64,000 bases of DNA from Psychrobacter sp. (GCA_018260445.1 JAGLBE010000001.1:1-64000), one strand, 5' to 3'. Counted from the first letter of the stretch, positions 1 through 10,002 are shown. A program made the numbers and translations. Notes: generated by a model from the sequence alone, not told the origin.

Positions 1-470
1 CCCTTATTATAATTATTAAATTTCTCATCACATATTTTTGAATTGATAAATATCTGACAGCTTAAATCATCCTTGTAACTGTAATTTGAACTTTCAATTC
101 TCTCTATGTAGCTGTTACTATTTATTTGCGAACTTATGGAGCCAAAAAAAATCATTGATTCTGTATTCTCAGTAGTTATATTAGTGTTAGCGGTTAAAAC
201 TTTTAAAGAATAATTTATTCCTTTCAAAAAAAATGCTGTAGAAATTAATATTCCAAATATAGATACAGAAAACATTAAGTTAATTTCACTACTTTCTATT
301 ACAGATTTTATAGTCTCCATAGTTGGAGGTGTTGTCGTAAATAAAATAGATATAATGACGCCAGTGGTTGCTAATAGATAGGAAACTTTACTATCGCAGT
401 TATTAATAAAGCTAATAACTCTTTCTAAGTTTTTTTCTAATATATCTATAGTTATGCTGGAGTTACTCAT
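1..470 (-). CDS. PycTM-like (DUF5706-like) two-helix membrane protein, partial at the window edge
   Basis: The reading frame opens at an ATG at 470 and stays open for about 156 codons to the left edge, so the C-terminus is missing. The protein starts MSNSSITIDILEKNLERV, followed by a short helix with NNCDSKVSYLLATTGVIIS and a hydrophobic segment (about residues 28-46). A second hydrophobic segment lies at about residues 68-90. A helix with D/N-K-x-S just before TM1 and two closely spaced membrane spans resemble the PycTM/DUF5706 family, whose members include effectors of Pycsar anti-phage systems that disrupt the inner membrane on binding cyclic CMP or UMP. No cyclase gene is visible, though it could lie beyond the edge. 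The DNA is much more AT-rich than nrdA next to it, which suggests transfer. The family call is by eye only. Confidence 0.5.
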   Translation of the reverse strand, partial: MSNSSITIDILEKNLERVISFINNCDSKVSYLLATTGVIISILFTTTPPTMETIKSVIESSEINLMFSVSIFGILISTAFFLKGINYSLKVLTANTNITTENTESMIFFGSISSQINSNSYIERIESSNYSYKDDLSCQIFINSKICDEKFNNYNK

Positions 471-540
471 AATTTTTATACTCTATAAAGACTACACGTA
501 TATAAATTGATTCTTATATAACCGCCGCATCAAAGGAGCG

Positions 541-688
541 GTTTAGCCCCGATTGTAGCGGTTATCCTTGGTACAGCACGGGGTTGCGGACGCTTAGCTA
601 GGGGCGTTATCGAGGCAACAGGAACGACACTAGCTAATAGCGACCGCCCCCGTGCCAGCCAAGATAATAGCGGAAAGCGGGATTAGCT
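541..688 (+). ncRNA. Structured repeat, copy 1 (flavo-1-like motif)
   Basis: This stretch begins GTTTAGCCCCGATTGTAGCGG and ends with TAGCGGAAAGCGGGATTAGCT. A long imperfect hairpin lies between: CTTGG/CCAAG at the base, then CACGGGG/CCCCGTG, GCGG/CCGC, CGCT/AGCG and TAGCTAG/CTAGCTA, closed by a 29-nt apex at 603-631. A second copy is at 52069-52219 in inverse orientation. The apex is identical in both, while the stem sequences differ with compensating changes, which supports a folded RNA (or DNA) element. The outer consensus resembles my memory of the Rfam flavo-1 motif, known mainly from Bacteroidetes; the function of that motif is unknown. The strand is assigned by the AGCCCCGAT-like end being 5'. 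Confidence 0.6.
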
Positions 689-715
689 TCCTATAATCTT
701 CCTAAAACCAATCCC

Positions 716-3004
716 TTACAACTTACAAGCCCCACTTGCACAGCCATCATCCATGTCCGCTTGCGCATCATTGGCACCGTCACGGGTGTTGTGATAATAC
801 AACGTCTTCACCCCAAGCTTATAAGCGGTCAACAAATCTTTGAGTAATACCTTCATCGGCACTCGCTGACCATCATAACGGGTCGGGTCATAATTGGTAT
901 TGGCGGAAATACTTTGGTCGATAAACTTCTGCATAATGGCGACCAGTTGCAAGTAACCATTGTTATCGGGCATTTGCCACAATAGCTCATACTGACCTTT
1001 TAGGTTGCCAATATCGGGCACCACCTGCTTTAAGATACCATCTTTAGACGCTTTGACCGACACCAACCCCCGCGGCGGTTCAATCCCATTGGTGGCATTG
1101 GCAATTTGGCTGGAGGTTTCGGACGGCATTAGGGCAGTCAAGGTAGAGTTGCGTAGGCCATGCGCTTGAATCTCGCCTCGTAAGCTTTCCCAATCAAGCT
1201 GTAAAGGCTCGCTACAAATTTTATCGAGGTCTTTTTTGTAGGTATCAATCGGTAACAGGCCTTGCGAATAGGTGGTCTCGTGAAACGCAGGGCACGCCCC
1301 TTGTTCTTTTGCCAGCGTGTTGGACGCTTTAAGTAAATAATATTGCAAGGCTTCAAAGGTTTGATGGGTTAAGCCCAGCGCAGAGCCGTCAGAATATTTA
1401 GTGCCATTTTTGGCGAGGTAATAGGCATAGTTAATCACACCCACGCCTAGGGTGCGGCGGCGCATACTGCCATTTTCGGCCGCTTTAACCGGGTAGTCTT
1501 GATAATCGAGTAGGGCATCCAGCGCCCGTACAATCAGCTCGGCAGGTTCTTCGATATCAGATAGATTGTCAACTTTACCCAAGTTGATTGCAGACAACGT
1601 ACATAAAGCAATCTCACCGTCTTCATCGTTAATATTATCAAGCGGCTTGGTGGGTAGGGCAATCTCCATACACAAGTTAGACTGGCGAATGGGGGCGACG
1701 CTGGCATCAAACGGGCTGTGGGTGTTGCAATGGTCGACGTTTTGAATGTAAATACGTCCGGTGCTGGCTCGCTCTTGCATCATCAGGCTAAACAGCTCGG
1801 TGGCGGGGATTTGGCGCTTACGGATGCGGTCATCTTGCTCGTATTGGGTGTAGAGTCTGTCGAACTCGTCTTGGTCGGCAAAAAAGGCCTCGTATAACCC
1901 CGGCACGTCAGATGGTGAAAATAAGGTAATGTCTTGCCCTTTAATTAAGCGGCTATACAGCGTTCTGTTCAGCTGCACCCCGTAGTCCATTTGGCGTACG
2001 CGGTTGTCCTCGACGCCACGGTTATTTTTAAGCACCAATAGCGATTCGACCTCGAGATGCCATAACGGATAGAATAAAGTCGCCGCACCGCCACGCACGC
2101 CGCCTTGCGAGCAACATTTCACTGCGGTTTGGAACAGCTTATAAAACGGGATACAACCGGTATGCTGCGCCTCGCCGCCACGGATGGGGCTACCGAGTGC
2201 TCGGATGTTGCCTGCATTGATGCCAATGCCGGCACGCTGGGACACATAGCGCACAATGGCGCTGGTGGTGGCATTGATGGAGTCTAAGCTATCGCCGCAC
2301 TCAATCAACACGCACGAGCTAAACTGACGCGATGGGGTACGCACGCCTGCCATAATAGGGGTCGGTAGGGATATTTTAAACTGGGAGGTGGCGTCATAAA
2401 AACGTTTGATATAGTCTAAACGTGCCGCCTTGCCATACTGCTTATCGTAGCTGGCAAACAGGCACATGCCTACAAGAATGTATAAAAACTGCGGGCTCTC
2501 GTACACGGTTTTGCTAACCCGGTCTTGCACGAGATATTTGCCCGCCATCTGCTCGGCGGCGGCATAGGCGAGGTTTAAATCACGGCTGTGGTCGATATAG
2601 TCGTTTAAAGTATCAAACTCGGCACGGCTGTAATCTTGTAATAGGTGTTCGTCATACTTGCCCATCTCGGTTAAGCGGCTGACTTGGTCATACAAGTGCG
2701 GTGGCTCAAACTGGTTATAGGCAATTTTGCGCAGATGGAAAATGGCCAAACGGGCGGCTAGATATTGGTAATCTGGGGTGTCCTCGCTGATTAAATCGGC
2801 AGCGGCTTTGATGATGGTTTCGTGAATGTCACGGGTTTTGATGCCGTCATAAAACTGGATGTGCGATTTTAGCTCGACCTGTGAGACCGATACATTGTCC
2901 AAATCCTGCGCCGCCCAGTCAATGACCTTATGGATTTTGTCTAAATCGATTGGCTCTAAGCGGCCATCTCGTTTCATTACTTTAAGGTCGTCCATGTGGG
3001 TCAT
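716..3004 (-). CDS. nrdA: Ribonucleoside-diphosphate reductase class Ia, alpha subunit
   Basis: Catalytic subunit that reduces ribonucleoside diphosphates to deoxyribonucleotides with NrdB. At 762 aa it matches the E. coli length (761). An N-terminal ATP-cone covers about residues 8-95. The active-site cysteines are C231 (SSCVLIEC), C445 with N443 and E447 (SNLCMEIA), and C468 (ALCTLSA). The radical-transfer tyrosine pair is in LYYHNTRDGA, and the C-terminal redox pair is in DDGCASGACKL. The start at 3004 is supported by CGGAG seven bases upstream; an in-frame ATG three codons later is less well placed. nrdB, usually the next gene, is not within the 700 bp downstream; a structured repeat and an unrelated membrane gene are there instead. 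Confidence 0.97.
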   Translation of the reverse strand: MTHMDDLKVMKRDGRLEPIDLDKIHKVIDWAAQDLDNVSVSQVELKSHIQFYDGIKTRDIHETIIKAAADLISEDTPDYQYLAARLAIFHLRKIAYNQFEPPHLYDQVSRLTEMGKYDEHLLQDYSRAEFDTLNDYIDHSRDLNLAYAAAEQMAGKYLVQDRVSKTVYESPQFLYILVGMCLFASYDKQYGKAARLDYIKRFYDATSQFKISLPTPIMAGVRTPSRQFSSCVLIECGDSLDSINATTSAIVRYVSQRAGIGINAGNIRALGSPIRGGEAQHTGCIPFYKLFQTAVKCCSQGGVRGGAATLFYPLWHLEVESLLVLKNNRGVEDNRVRQMDYGVQLNRTLYSRLIKGQDITLFSPSDVPGLYEAFFADQDEFDRLYTQYEQDDRIRKRQIPATELFSLMMQERASTGRIYIQNVDHCNTHSPFDASVAPIRQSNLCMEIALPTKPLDNINDEDGEIALCTLSAINLGKVDNLSDIEEPAELIVRALDALLDYQDYPVKAAENGSMRRRTLGVGVINYAYYLAKNGTKYSDGSALGLTHQTFEALQYYLLKASNTLAKEQGACPAFHETTYSQGLLPIDTYKKDLDKICSEPLQLDWESLRGEIQAHGLRNSTLTALMPSETSSQIANATNGIEPPRGLVSVKASKDGILKQVVPDIGNLKGQYELLWQMPDNNGYLQLVAIMQKFIDQSISANTNYDPTRYDGQRVPMKVLLKDLLTAYKLGVKTLYYHNTRDGANDAQADMDDGCASGACKL

Positions 3005-3220
3005 ACGGGTCTCCGGTTGCGATAAGTTAGGGGCTAAAAGTTAGGGGATTGGTGGTCACAGCAAATCTAGTTAAGCTGCGTTCATTCGCCATTTGCCATT
3101 AAAAAACAGGTGTTGCGTTTAGAGAGTTTTTAACACTAAGGGTAGGGCTTAGCGGTGCATGGTCTCGGCTTATTTTACACAAAAGCAGACGCTTGCCATT
3201 ATGGGTGACATAATAAGCAA

Positions 3221-3266
3221 ACACTACATATAGGGTGTCTTAATGAGATAACATACAATATAAAGG
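3221..3266 (-). promoter_or_regulatory. Putative NrdR boxes upstream of nrdA
   Basis: ACACTACATATAGGGT at 3221-3236 matches the NrdR box consensus (acaCwAtATaTwGtgt) at about 14 of 16 positions. A weaker match, ACATACAATATAAAGG, starts 30 bp away at 3251, close to the usual three-turn spacing of paired NrdR boxes. NrdR represses ribonucleotide reductase genes in many bacteria. The boxes lie about 220-260 bp before the nrdA start, so the leader would be long. The rest of the 3005-3613 interval shows no gene that I can support. Confidence 0.55.
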
Positions 3267-3613
3267 AAATATTCTTTATTTTCTATATTGACAAAGCATT
3301 TTTTTTCGCTGCACTTTGTGAATGTAGCGCCACAACGTTGCGCAAAATAAATCAAAAAAAAGCTTGCAAATGGCTAGGTGAAGAAGGCTCAAGCCTATTG
3401 GCGATTTCTCGCTAGTAAAAAACGGCGTAGCATGACGAATGGGAGCAATATCATCGTCAGTAAGCGGGGGTGGTATAGGAGATATTTTTGTTAATAACAG
3501 ATAAAACCGACAAAGTGACCACAAGAAACTGGCAAAAATGACGTACAGTATGAGACCTGTTTGGGGATGCGTGTGTGTCCTAAACCCGATATTTCAAACG
3601 ACTAGGAATGAGT

Positions 3614-4339
3614 ATGTCTGTATTTTTTGCATTAACAAATGGATTAGGCCGATTGCCAGGTCAATTAACAGGTCAATCAAAAGGTCAATCAGCAGGACAT
3701 TTTGGCCGCCAAGCTTGTGTAGTGGTGCTAGGACTAGGACTAGGTGCTGTCAGTCACGCCGCCACGTATGAGATTGACCCCACCCATGCCAATGTGCGCT
3801 TTGCGATTGACCACTTTGGCACCTCGACCAATACGGGTGGTTTTTATAACCTAAGCGGCGAGGTAGTGTACGATCCCAAAGCGCGCCAAGGTCAGGTAAC
3901 GATTGAGATTCCGATGGCGACCCTCAACACCGGCAATGCAGAATTTGATAAGAATCTCAAAGGTAAAGACTTTTTTGAGGTGGAGAAATACCCAACCGCC
4001 ACCTTTGTGTCAACGCAGTGGTATTTTAAGGATATGCCAGAGCATAATAGTGTTTTGCACCGCCAAAAGGACAAAGAACAGAACAAAGCGGCACAAGGCG
4101 CAGGGATGGCAGTGAGCCAAGTGGCAGGTAACCTGACCATGCATGGCGAGACGCATCCAGTAACTCTAACCGCCACCAAGTTTAATTGCTATTTTAGCCC
4201 CATACTCCTCAAATCGGTTTGTGGTGGCGATTTCACCACCACCATTGACCGCACCCAATGGGGCATTAGCAAATATGTGTTGCTGGGGATGACAAAAAAC
4301 GTGGAGCTAAAGATACAAATTGAGGCGGCTAAAAAGTAG
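3614..4339 (+). CDS. YceI-family periplasmic lipocalin-like protein
   Basis: YceI proteins are small secreted beta-barrels that bind isoprenoid or amphiphilic ligands. The mature part starts with TYEIDPTHANVRFAIDHFG, the typical YceI opening. It continues with VTIEIPMATLNTG, FDKNLKGKDFF, YPTATFVST, VAGNLTMHGETHPVTL and TTTIDRTQWGISKY, all family landmarks. A Sec signal peptide lies before it, ending near AVSHA-A, with an unusual repeat-like GQLTGQSKGQSAGH segment in front of the hydrophobic core. About 25 residues (HRQKDKEQNKAAQ region) are inserted relative to short family members. The start at 3614 has AGGA six bases upstream; the ATG at 3608 touches the Shine-Dalgarno and is unlikely. It stands alone. 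The physiological ligand is not predictable. Confidence 0.9.
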   Translation: MSVFFALTNGLGRLPGQLTGQSKGQSAGHFGRQACVVVLGLGLGAVSHAATYEIDPTHANVRFAIDHFGTSTNTGGFYNLSGEVVYDPKARQGQVTIEIPMATLNTGNAEFDKNLKGKDFFEVEKYPTATFVSTQWYFKDMPEHNSVLHRQKDKEQNKAAQGAGMAVSQVAGNLTMHGETHPVTLTATKFNCYFSPILLKSVCGGDFTTTIDRTQWGISKYVLLGMTKNVELKIQIEAAKK

Positions 4340-4471
4340 AGGAGATTCCGGCAATGTACGCCTATCAAGTTTTCGCCTTTCAAGTGTACGCCTTTACAGA
4401 TGTCCCCTGTACAGATGTCGCCCATACAGATGGCATCCTTAGCTTCAACCCGCTAACCTTTACTAGCAAGC

Positions 4472-4813
4472 TTACACCACGGTACGAACGGTGGCGGCGT
4501 TATCCAGTGCGGCATACAGCGTATTCACCTGCTCGGCATCGGTGAGATACAAGCTAACTCGTAACGAGCTAAAGCGACCCGAGCTGGATTTTTTCACCTG
4601 TATCGACTCGTGGTCAAAGTCCGCAAACTGGGTGGCTAAAATATGTTTGACCTCGTTCAATAGGGTGTCGTGCTCGCCCTCATGGCCGATGATGCTCATT
4701 TTATAATCCATGGGGAAGTTCCAAAGTTCCGGATTTTGGATATCCGTCTTTTTGGCCAGTGGGTTAATGGGTAACGATAATTCTTGGGTTAAATCAATCT
4801 CTTTGTTGGACAT
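4472..4813 (-). CDS. ybeD: DUF493 (YbeD-family) protein
   Basis: This 113-aa protein has the DUF493/YbeD fold signature: ELWNFPMDYKMSIIG near residue 30, then a ferredoxin-like region with VKKSSSGRFSSLRVSLYLTD and a final V-T-V-type strand (ATVRTVV). E. coli YbeD sits beside lipB and has been proposed to be regulatory, but no firm biochemical role is established. Here lipB is nearly 49 kb away (53646), so the classical dacA-ybeD-lipB arrangement is not kept. It lies just downstream of rpoD in the same orientation, separated from it by a terminator-like hairpin, so it probably has its own promoter. Confidence 0.85.
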   Translation of the reverse strand: MSNKEIDLTQELSLPINPLAKKTDIQNPELWNFPMDYKMSIIGHEGEHDTLLNEVKHILATQFADFDHESIQVKKSSSGRFSSLRVSLYLTDAEQVNTLYAALDNAATVRTVV

Positions 4814-4905
4814 ATTGCCTCCGGTTTTGCAGATAAAGGGTAAATATTAGTTGATAGTGGGGTGTCCGTAAATGCAAAACCCCTGATAGCCAGCCTAGTA
4901 TAAAA

Positions 4906-4930
4906 ACAAAAAAAGCTGAAGTTATCAGCT
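4906..4930 (-). terminator. Rho-independent terminator after rpoD
   Basis: On the minus strand AGCTGA, a 5-nt loop and TCAGCT are followed by seven T residues. It lies about 75 bp past the rpoD stop codon, between rpoD and the DUF493 gene. Confidence 0.7.
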
Positions 4931-5004
4931 GTTTTGATTTAAAAGGATAAGTCTACATGACTAGGAGCGCATAGAGACTTATCGCACTTAAAGCTTACTA
5001 GAGG

Positions 5005-6888
5005 TTAATCGTTTTCTAAAAACGAACGCAGATGCTCAGAGCGAGAAGGGTGGCGCAATTTGCGCAGTGCCTTGGCTTCAATTTGACGAATGCGCTCACG
5101 GGTCACGTCAAACTGTTTGCCCACTTCTTCAAGGGTGTGATCGGTTGGCATATCGATACCAAATCGCATGCGCAGCACTTTGGCTTCGCGCTCGGTTAAA
5201 TTGCTGAGCACATCGCGGGTGGCCTCTTGCAAACCGGCCGAGGTGGCATCCTCGACGGGGCTTGAGATGGTTTGGTCTTCAATAAAATCACCTAAATGTG
5301 AGTCTTCATCGTCGCCAATCGGGGTTTCCATCGAGATAGGCTCTTTGGCGATTTTAAGCACTTTACGCACTTTCACCTCGTCCATCTCCAAGCGTTCGCC
5401 CAACTCTTCGGGGGTGGGTTCACGTCCCATTTCTTGTAATAGCTGGCGGGATACTCGGTTGATTTTGTTGATGGTCTCAATCATATGCACCGGAATACGG
5501 ATAGTACGGGCTTGGTCGGCAATAGAGCGGGTAATCGCCTGACGTATCCACCAGGTGGCATAGGTGGAGAACTTATAACCACGGCGATATTCAAATTTAT
5601 CCACCGCTTTCATTAAGCCGATATTGCCTTCTTGAATCAAATCTAAAAACTGTAATCCACGGTTGGTGTATTTTTTGGCAATCGAGATAACCAAGCGCAA
5701 GTTGGCCTCGACCATCTCTTTTTTAGCCCGACGTGCTTTGGCTTCACCAATGGCCATGCGCCGTGCCACTTCTTTCATTTCTACAATTTGCATGTCCAAT
5801 TTGTCTTCGTGGTCACGGATACGGCGCTGTAACACCACCACATCATCCACGACTTTGGCCAAACTCTCGGCAAATTTAGGATTGCCTTTTAGGCGGTCAG
5901 ACAACCAATCGACATTGGTTTCATTGCTAGGAAAGGTTTTACGAAATTCAGAGCGCGGCATTTTGCCACGGCGCAGCACCAAACGCATGATTTGGCGCTC
6001 TTGTTTACGCACATCATCATAGGTGTTGTGCATAATCGCCATCACATTGTCGGCCATGCGGTTGTTAAGCTTTAATAGCATAAAGCGTTCGGCAAGTTGA
6101 GCATAGGCTGCCGAGGCTTGCGGGCTACCACGGCCAAATTCTTCTAATGCTTGTTTAGCAACCACGTACAGCTCGCGTATCTCTTCAACCCGAACTCGGA
6201 CAATTTCGGGGTCAAGCCCGGTACTCTCTTCGTCTTCCTCAACGCCATCGCCATCGTCATCGCTGTCTGCATCATCGTCAATAATGGCTTTGGATTTTGT
6301 CGCAATGACGGGTATAGGCTCTTCAACAACCTCTTCAGTCAATTCAGGCTCATCTGGGTCTAAAAATCCAGTAATGACGTCCGAGAGTTTTTTCTCCCCG
6401 GCGGCTATCAAATCATATTCTTGCAAAATAAACTCGACGGTACCCGGCCAATATGCCATGGCATGCTGAACATCCCGCGTACCTTCCTCGATGCGTTTGG
6501 CGATAACAATTTCGCCCTCACGGGTCAACAAGTCCACCGTCCCCATTTCACGCATATACATACGTACCGGATCAGTGGTGCGCCCCGGCTCCGTTTCTAC
6601 TGACGCCAGCACCGCCGCAGCTTCATCCGCCGCCATTTCATCATTACTGGTATCATCACTCATTAAAATATCGTCATCATCAGGCGCTGATTCAAATATT
6701 TTAATACCAACATCGGTTAACATCTGCACGATGTCCTCGATTTGATCACTTTCGGTGATTGAGGCGGGCAGTTGATCGTTTACCTCAGCATAGGTCAAAT
6801 AACCTTGCTCTTTGCCCATTTGAATAAGCTTTGCCAGTTGTGAGGTCGATTTTGCATTGGTAGATTGAGAAGCAGACTTATCGCTCAT
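5005..6888 (-). CDS. rpoD: RNA polymerase primary sigma factor sigma-70
   Basis: Primary sigma factor, 627 aa (E. coli 613). Region 1.1 is at the N-terminus ([20 protein letters not shown]). An acidic insert with a [19 protein letters not shown] stretch lies near residues 200-225. Region 2 starts about residue 385 ([54 protein letters not shown]). Region 3 carries [15 protein letters not shown]. Region 4 ends with [20 protein letters not shown], the helix-turn-helix that reads -35 elements. The start at 6888 is preceded by GTGAG. dnaG lies upstream on the same strand, separated by more than 500 bp, so the rpsU-dnaG-rpoD operon of enterics is loosened here, and rpsU is absent. Confidence 0.97.
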   Translation of the reverse strand: MSDKSASQSTNAKSTSQLAKLIQMGKEQGYLTYAEVNDQLPASITESDQIEDIVQMLTDVGIKIFESAPDDDDILMSDDTSNDEMAADEAAAVLASVETEPGRTTDPVRMYMREMGTVDLLTREGEIVIAKRIEEGTRDVQHAMAYWPGTVEFILQEYDLIAAGEKKLSDVITGFLDPDEPELTEEVVEEPIPVIATKSKAIIDDDADSDDDGDGVEEDEESTGLDPEIVRVRVEEIRELYVVAKQALEEFGRGSPQASAAYAQLAERFMLLKLNNRMADNVMAIMHNTYDDVRKQERQIMRLVLRRGKMPRSEFRKTFPSNETNVDWLSDRLKGNPKFAESLAKVVDDVVVLQRRIRDHEDKLDMQIVEMKEVARRMAIGEAKARRAKKEMVEANLRLVISIAKKYTNRGLQFLDLIQEGNIGLMKAVDKFEYRRGYKFSTYATWWIRQAITRSIADQARTIRIPVHMIETINKINRVSRQLLQEMGREPTPEELGERLEMDEVKVRKVLKIAKEPISMETPIGDDEDSHLGDFIEDQTISSPVEDATSAGLQEATRDVLSNLTEREAKVLRMRFGIDMPTDHTLEEVGKQFDVTRERIRQIEAKALRKLRHPSRSEHLRSFLEND

Positions 6889-7401
6889 AATATCTCACTT
6901 ACAGGTAATGAGGTGAATTTAAAAAAATACGGACCACTGCTGACTAAATGGTTCATAAAGTAGCGACTAATAAGTAGCGACAGGATAGAATCAATGCCAA
7001 CTCACATAATGGTCTATGCCGATAGTTAGGGACGCTAGCACTAACATCATAACGAGCATTGGCTGTTAGCCACTATCATGATGAATAAGGCTAAAGCAAA
7101 ATACACTAAAGGTGACAGCAAATATAAACCGGATATTATAGCATCAACACGAGATAAACGGCTATCATTGCTTATAAACATTGCTTATAAAGTAAATGCA
7201 GTTGTAGCGCCAGAGTTTAGGTGCCGTTAACGTGATAGGGACGCCAAACAATCGCCGTGCTACGTTTAACACTAGTTATAATATGGGGACAGCAACCATC
7301 TTTTAAAGCCTATTTTAACTTGTTTTGAAAAATCCTTAGCAGTATAAAGGCTTAAGTGATTTACTAAGTGTCATAGCTGTCGGCTACAGCAGGTTAAGGT
7401 G
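6889..7401. other. Intergenic region between dnaG and rpoD
   Basis: About 510 bp without a supportable gene. It is AT-rich and carries short direct repeats (ATTGCTTATAAA occurs twice near 7168-7192). It presumably holds the rpoD promoter, but I could not single out a convincing -35/-10 pair. Confidence 0.5.
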
Positions 7402-9828
7402 TTATATTTTGGTAGCTTGCTCTGCTTGCCTGATTTTATGCCAGTTAGACAAGGTTTGGCGCTGCTTATTAATATAGCCGATGCAAACAATATGTTTGGC
7501 TTGTTGCAATTGTTTTTTTAAGGCCGCCAGCATCAAATGAATCAATAGCTCGTCGGTTAACTCTTTAATTTCAATGATGTCTCGCTCACTAAGATTGGAC
7601 CAAAACGAGTGCCAGCGTTCGGATAACTCTTGTTGAATGGACTGCGGCAAATTGGCTAAGATAAAGTGGGCGGCGGCATTGGTGTCTTTGGGCAGATGCG
7701 GCAATAGCGGCAAAATGACCTCAACCAGTTTCAATAGGTTGGCGTCTTCAAAATCTTGCCAGCTTGGTAAGGCGGGCAAGCTGACATCGGGCGTTAGTCT
7801 GGGTAGCTTAATGGCAGTAATGGCAGCGGCTTCCCAAATCTGAGTGATGGGGTCGTCTTGCAATATATGCGGGTTGAACAACAAGCAGAGCTCAAGCTGG
7901 TCGATTGAGGTCATGCCGCTGTCAAAATCTAGCAATGCATCGTGCGCCGTGGTTGGTTTGTAGTGTTTACGCCCACTTATTTTTTGGTAGATATCGTTAT
8001 TCAGTAAGTGTTTAAAGCTGGAGCCTTTGGGCAGCTTGGCGGTCAGCTCACGCACTTGCGCCATCAGTTTGGCCTTGCCCTCAGCCAACCTTAAATCATA
8101 GCGTTCGCTTAAATAGCCATAAACGTATTGGGATAAGGGCACCGCTTGCTGGATTTGTTCGCGCATCACCTCAATGCCATGCGCCTTAATATAGCTGTCA
8201 GGATCGTGGCCACTTGGCAGGGTTAAAAAGCGCAGCTCTTTACCATCCGCCAACACCGGTAGGGCAATCTCAAGGGTGCGCCATGCCGCTTTTTGACCGG
8301 CATCATCGCCATCAAAGCTTAGGGTTAATACTGGGTTCATTTGCAGCAAACGGGTGATTTGTTTCTCGTTGATGGCCGTGCCCATTGACGCCACTGCCCC
8401 GTAAATACCGGCTTGATATAGGGCAATCACATCCATATAACCCTCGACCACTAGCCAGTCTTGCGCCTGCTTTTGGCGCGATTCATAATAGCCATACAAC
8501 ACATATTGCTTGTGAAACACAGGCGAGTCGCTCGAGTTGATATATTTGGGCATTACCTCATTGTCTAAGGCTCGCCCGCCAAAACCTATGATGCGGCCTT
8601 GATTGTCCTTAATCGGAAAAATGACTCGGTCGCGCAGCAAATTATAGCTGCGACCCTTCTCAGAGGTTCGCACCAAGCCTAATGCTTTTAAGCCTTCAAT
8701 ATCGGCGGCAAACACCTGTTCTAAATGTTGCCAGCCGGCGGGCGCATAACCCAATTCAAACTGCTCAATGGTAGCATCGGTTAGGCCACGCTCTTTAAAG
8801 TAGCGCATTGCACTGATATTGTTACGTAAGCTGGTTTGATAAAACGCACTGACATGGCACAGCAAGTCGTAAAGATTGCCTTCCGCTGCCTGCGCTTTTT
8901 TAGCGCCGCTATGATTTATCTGGTTGCTTGTCGCCTGACTGTTTAAAACAGGGTTTGTTAAAGCAGTGCCCGTTACTGTATGACTGCTAGCCGCGTTTTG
9001 CGGATAAGGAATGCTTTGTTCATAGGGAGCGCCTAGGTCAAAATCAGCATAAGGGATGTCGCCTTGTGGAGAATAGCCTGGTTCAGTAAAGCCTTGCTGC
9101 GCATAGCTTTGCTCAGCATAGTTTTGCTCAGCATAGCTTTGCTGCCAATCGGGCGGAGGGCCCGCTATCAATGCATCAGGGTTTGCATTGGTAAGAGTGG
9201 CGTAGTCAGGATTAGTGGTTAACGTAGGCACAAAAGAATCTGTCGGATTACTAAAATTAGACGTTGGCGATGTCTGTGCTTGGATATCACGGGTGCTGTG
9301 AGTGACATCGGTGCTATTGATAGTGTTGTCATTAATAGCGTTGCCATTTGTAGCTTGGGTGGCGTCAGTCGTCTTCAAGGGTGCATCTGCTACCAAATCA
9401 GGCTTAGTAGAGGTTTGGTTGCCCCCACTTGGCGCTGGCGATTTTGCGCTGTTGGGTGCGATGGGTGCGATGGGTGCGATGGGTGCAGGAGCCGTCGGTG
9501 GTGAGCGCCGCTGGTAGCGTAAATCTTTATTGTCGTCTTTGGGCACCTCGATACCCGTTTGCCGCGACAATTCCTCGACCGCTTCCATAAAGCTTAAGTT
9601 CTCATACTCTTTTAAAAAGGTAAACGCATTGCCGCTGACACTACATTTAAAACAGTGGTATAGGTTTTTTTGCCCATTGACCGAAAAGGAGAGCGAATTG
9701 CCTTTATGAAAAGGGCATTTGCCACGGTATGTGCCGCCGGACCTTTTGAGCGTGGTGTGCTTGCCAATCATTCCGACTAAGTCAGCTTGGCTGTTTAGCT
9801 GTTCGAGAATATGGCTAGGAATACTCAT
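7402..9828 (-). CDS. dnaG: DNA primase
   Basis: Primase that makes RNA primers at the replication fork with DnaB. The zinc-binding domain shows CPFH followed by YHCFKC (about residues 37-62); the usual EKTPSF after CPFH is replaced by KGNSLSF. The catalytic TOPRIM region holds VVEGYMDVIALYQ (about 464) and SFDGDDAGQKA (about 506). Between the zinc domain and the polymerase core is a linker of roughly 200 residues (about 107-316), far longer than in E. coli. It is rich in T, N, P and Q and contains API repeats and YAEQ/YAQQ repeats. I chose the start MSIPSHIL (9828) because family members begin there; upstream in-frame starts at 9876 (ATG) and 9885 (TTG) lack support. Confidence 0.93.
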   Translation of the reverse strand: MSIPSHILEQLNSQADLVGMIGKHTTLKRSGGTYRGKCPFHKGNSLSFSVNGQKNLYHCFKCSVSGNAFTFLKEYENLSFMEAVEELSRQTGIEVPKDDNKDLRYQRRSPPTAPAPIAPIAPIAPNSAKSPAPSGGNQTSTKPDLVADAPLKTTDATQATNGNAINDNTINSTDVTHSTRDIQAQTSPTSNFSNPTDSFVPTLTTNPDYATLTNANPDALIAGPPPDWQQSYAEQNYAEQSYAQQGFTEPGYSPQGDIPYADFDLGAPYEQSIPYPQNAASSHTVTGTALTNPVLNSQATSNQINHSGAKKAQAAEGNLYDLLCHVSAFYQTSLRNNISAMRYFKERGLTDATIEQFELGYAPAGWQHLEQVFAADIEGLKALGLVRTSEKGRSYNLLRDRVIFPIKDNQGRIIGFGGRALDNEVMPKYINSSDSPVFHKQYVLYGYYESRQKQAQDWLVVEGYMDVIALYQAGIYGAVASMGTAINEKQITRLLQMNPVLTLSFDGDDAGQKAAWRTLEIALPVLADGKELRFLTLPSGHDPDSYIKAHGIEVMREQIQQAVPLSQYVYGYLSERYDLRLAEGKAKLMAQVRELTAKLPKGSSFKHLLNNDIYQKISGRKHYKPTTAHDALLDFDSGMTSIDQLELCLLFNPHILQDDPITQIWEAAAITAIKLPRLTPDVSLPALPSWQDFEDANLLKLVEVILPLLPHLPKDTNAAAHFILANLPQSIQQELSERWHSFWSNLSERDIIEIKELTDELLIHLMLAALKKQLQQAKHIVCIGYINKQRQTLSNWHKIRQAEQATKI

Positions 9829-10002
9829 AAAAGTCACAAAAACATTATCAATAAATAAAGTGGGGGGTAGCGACATCGCAAGCAAGGTAGATAGCGACCT
9901 AGGCAGTATAAGATAGCGATAGTCTATAATAGAGACAAACTGGTGCCGCCTAAAACGGTGTCAACATGGTATGGTTAATCGTGTTAAGTAGTGAGCAGTG
10001 AT

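Noticed and set aside
3276..3524. 82-codon minus-strand ORF in the nrdA upstream region
   Set aside because: No family features, atypical composition, and it overlaps the likely promoter with NrdR boxes.
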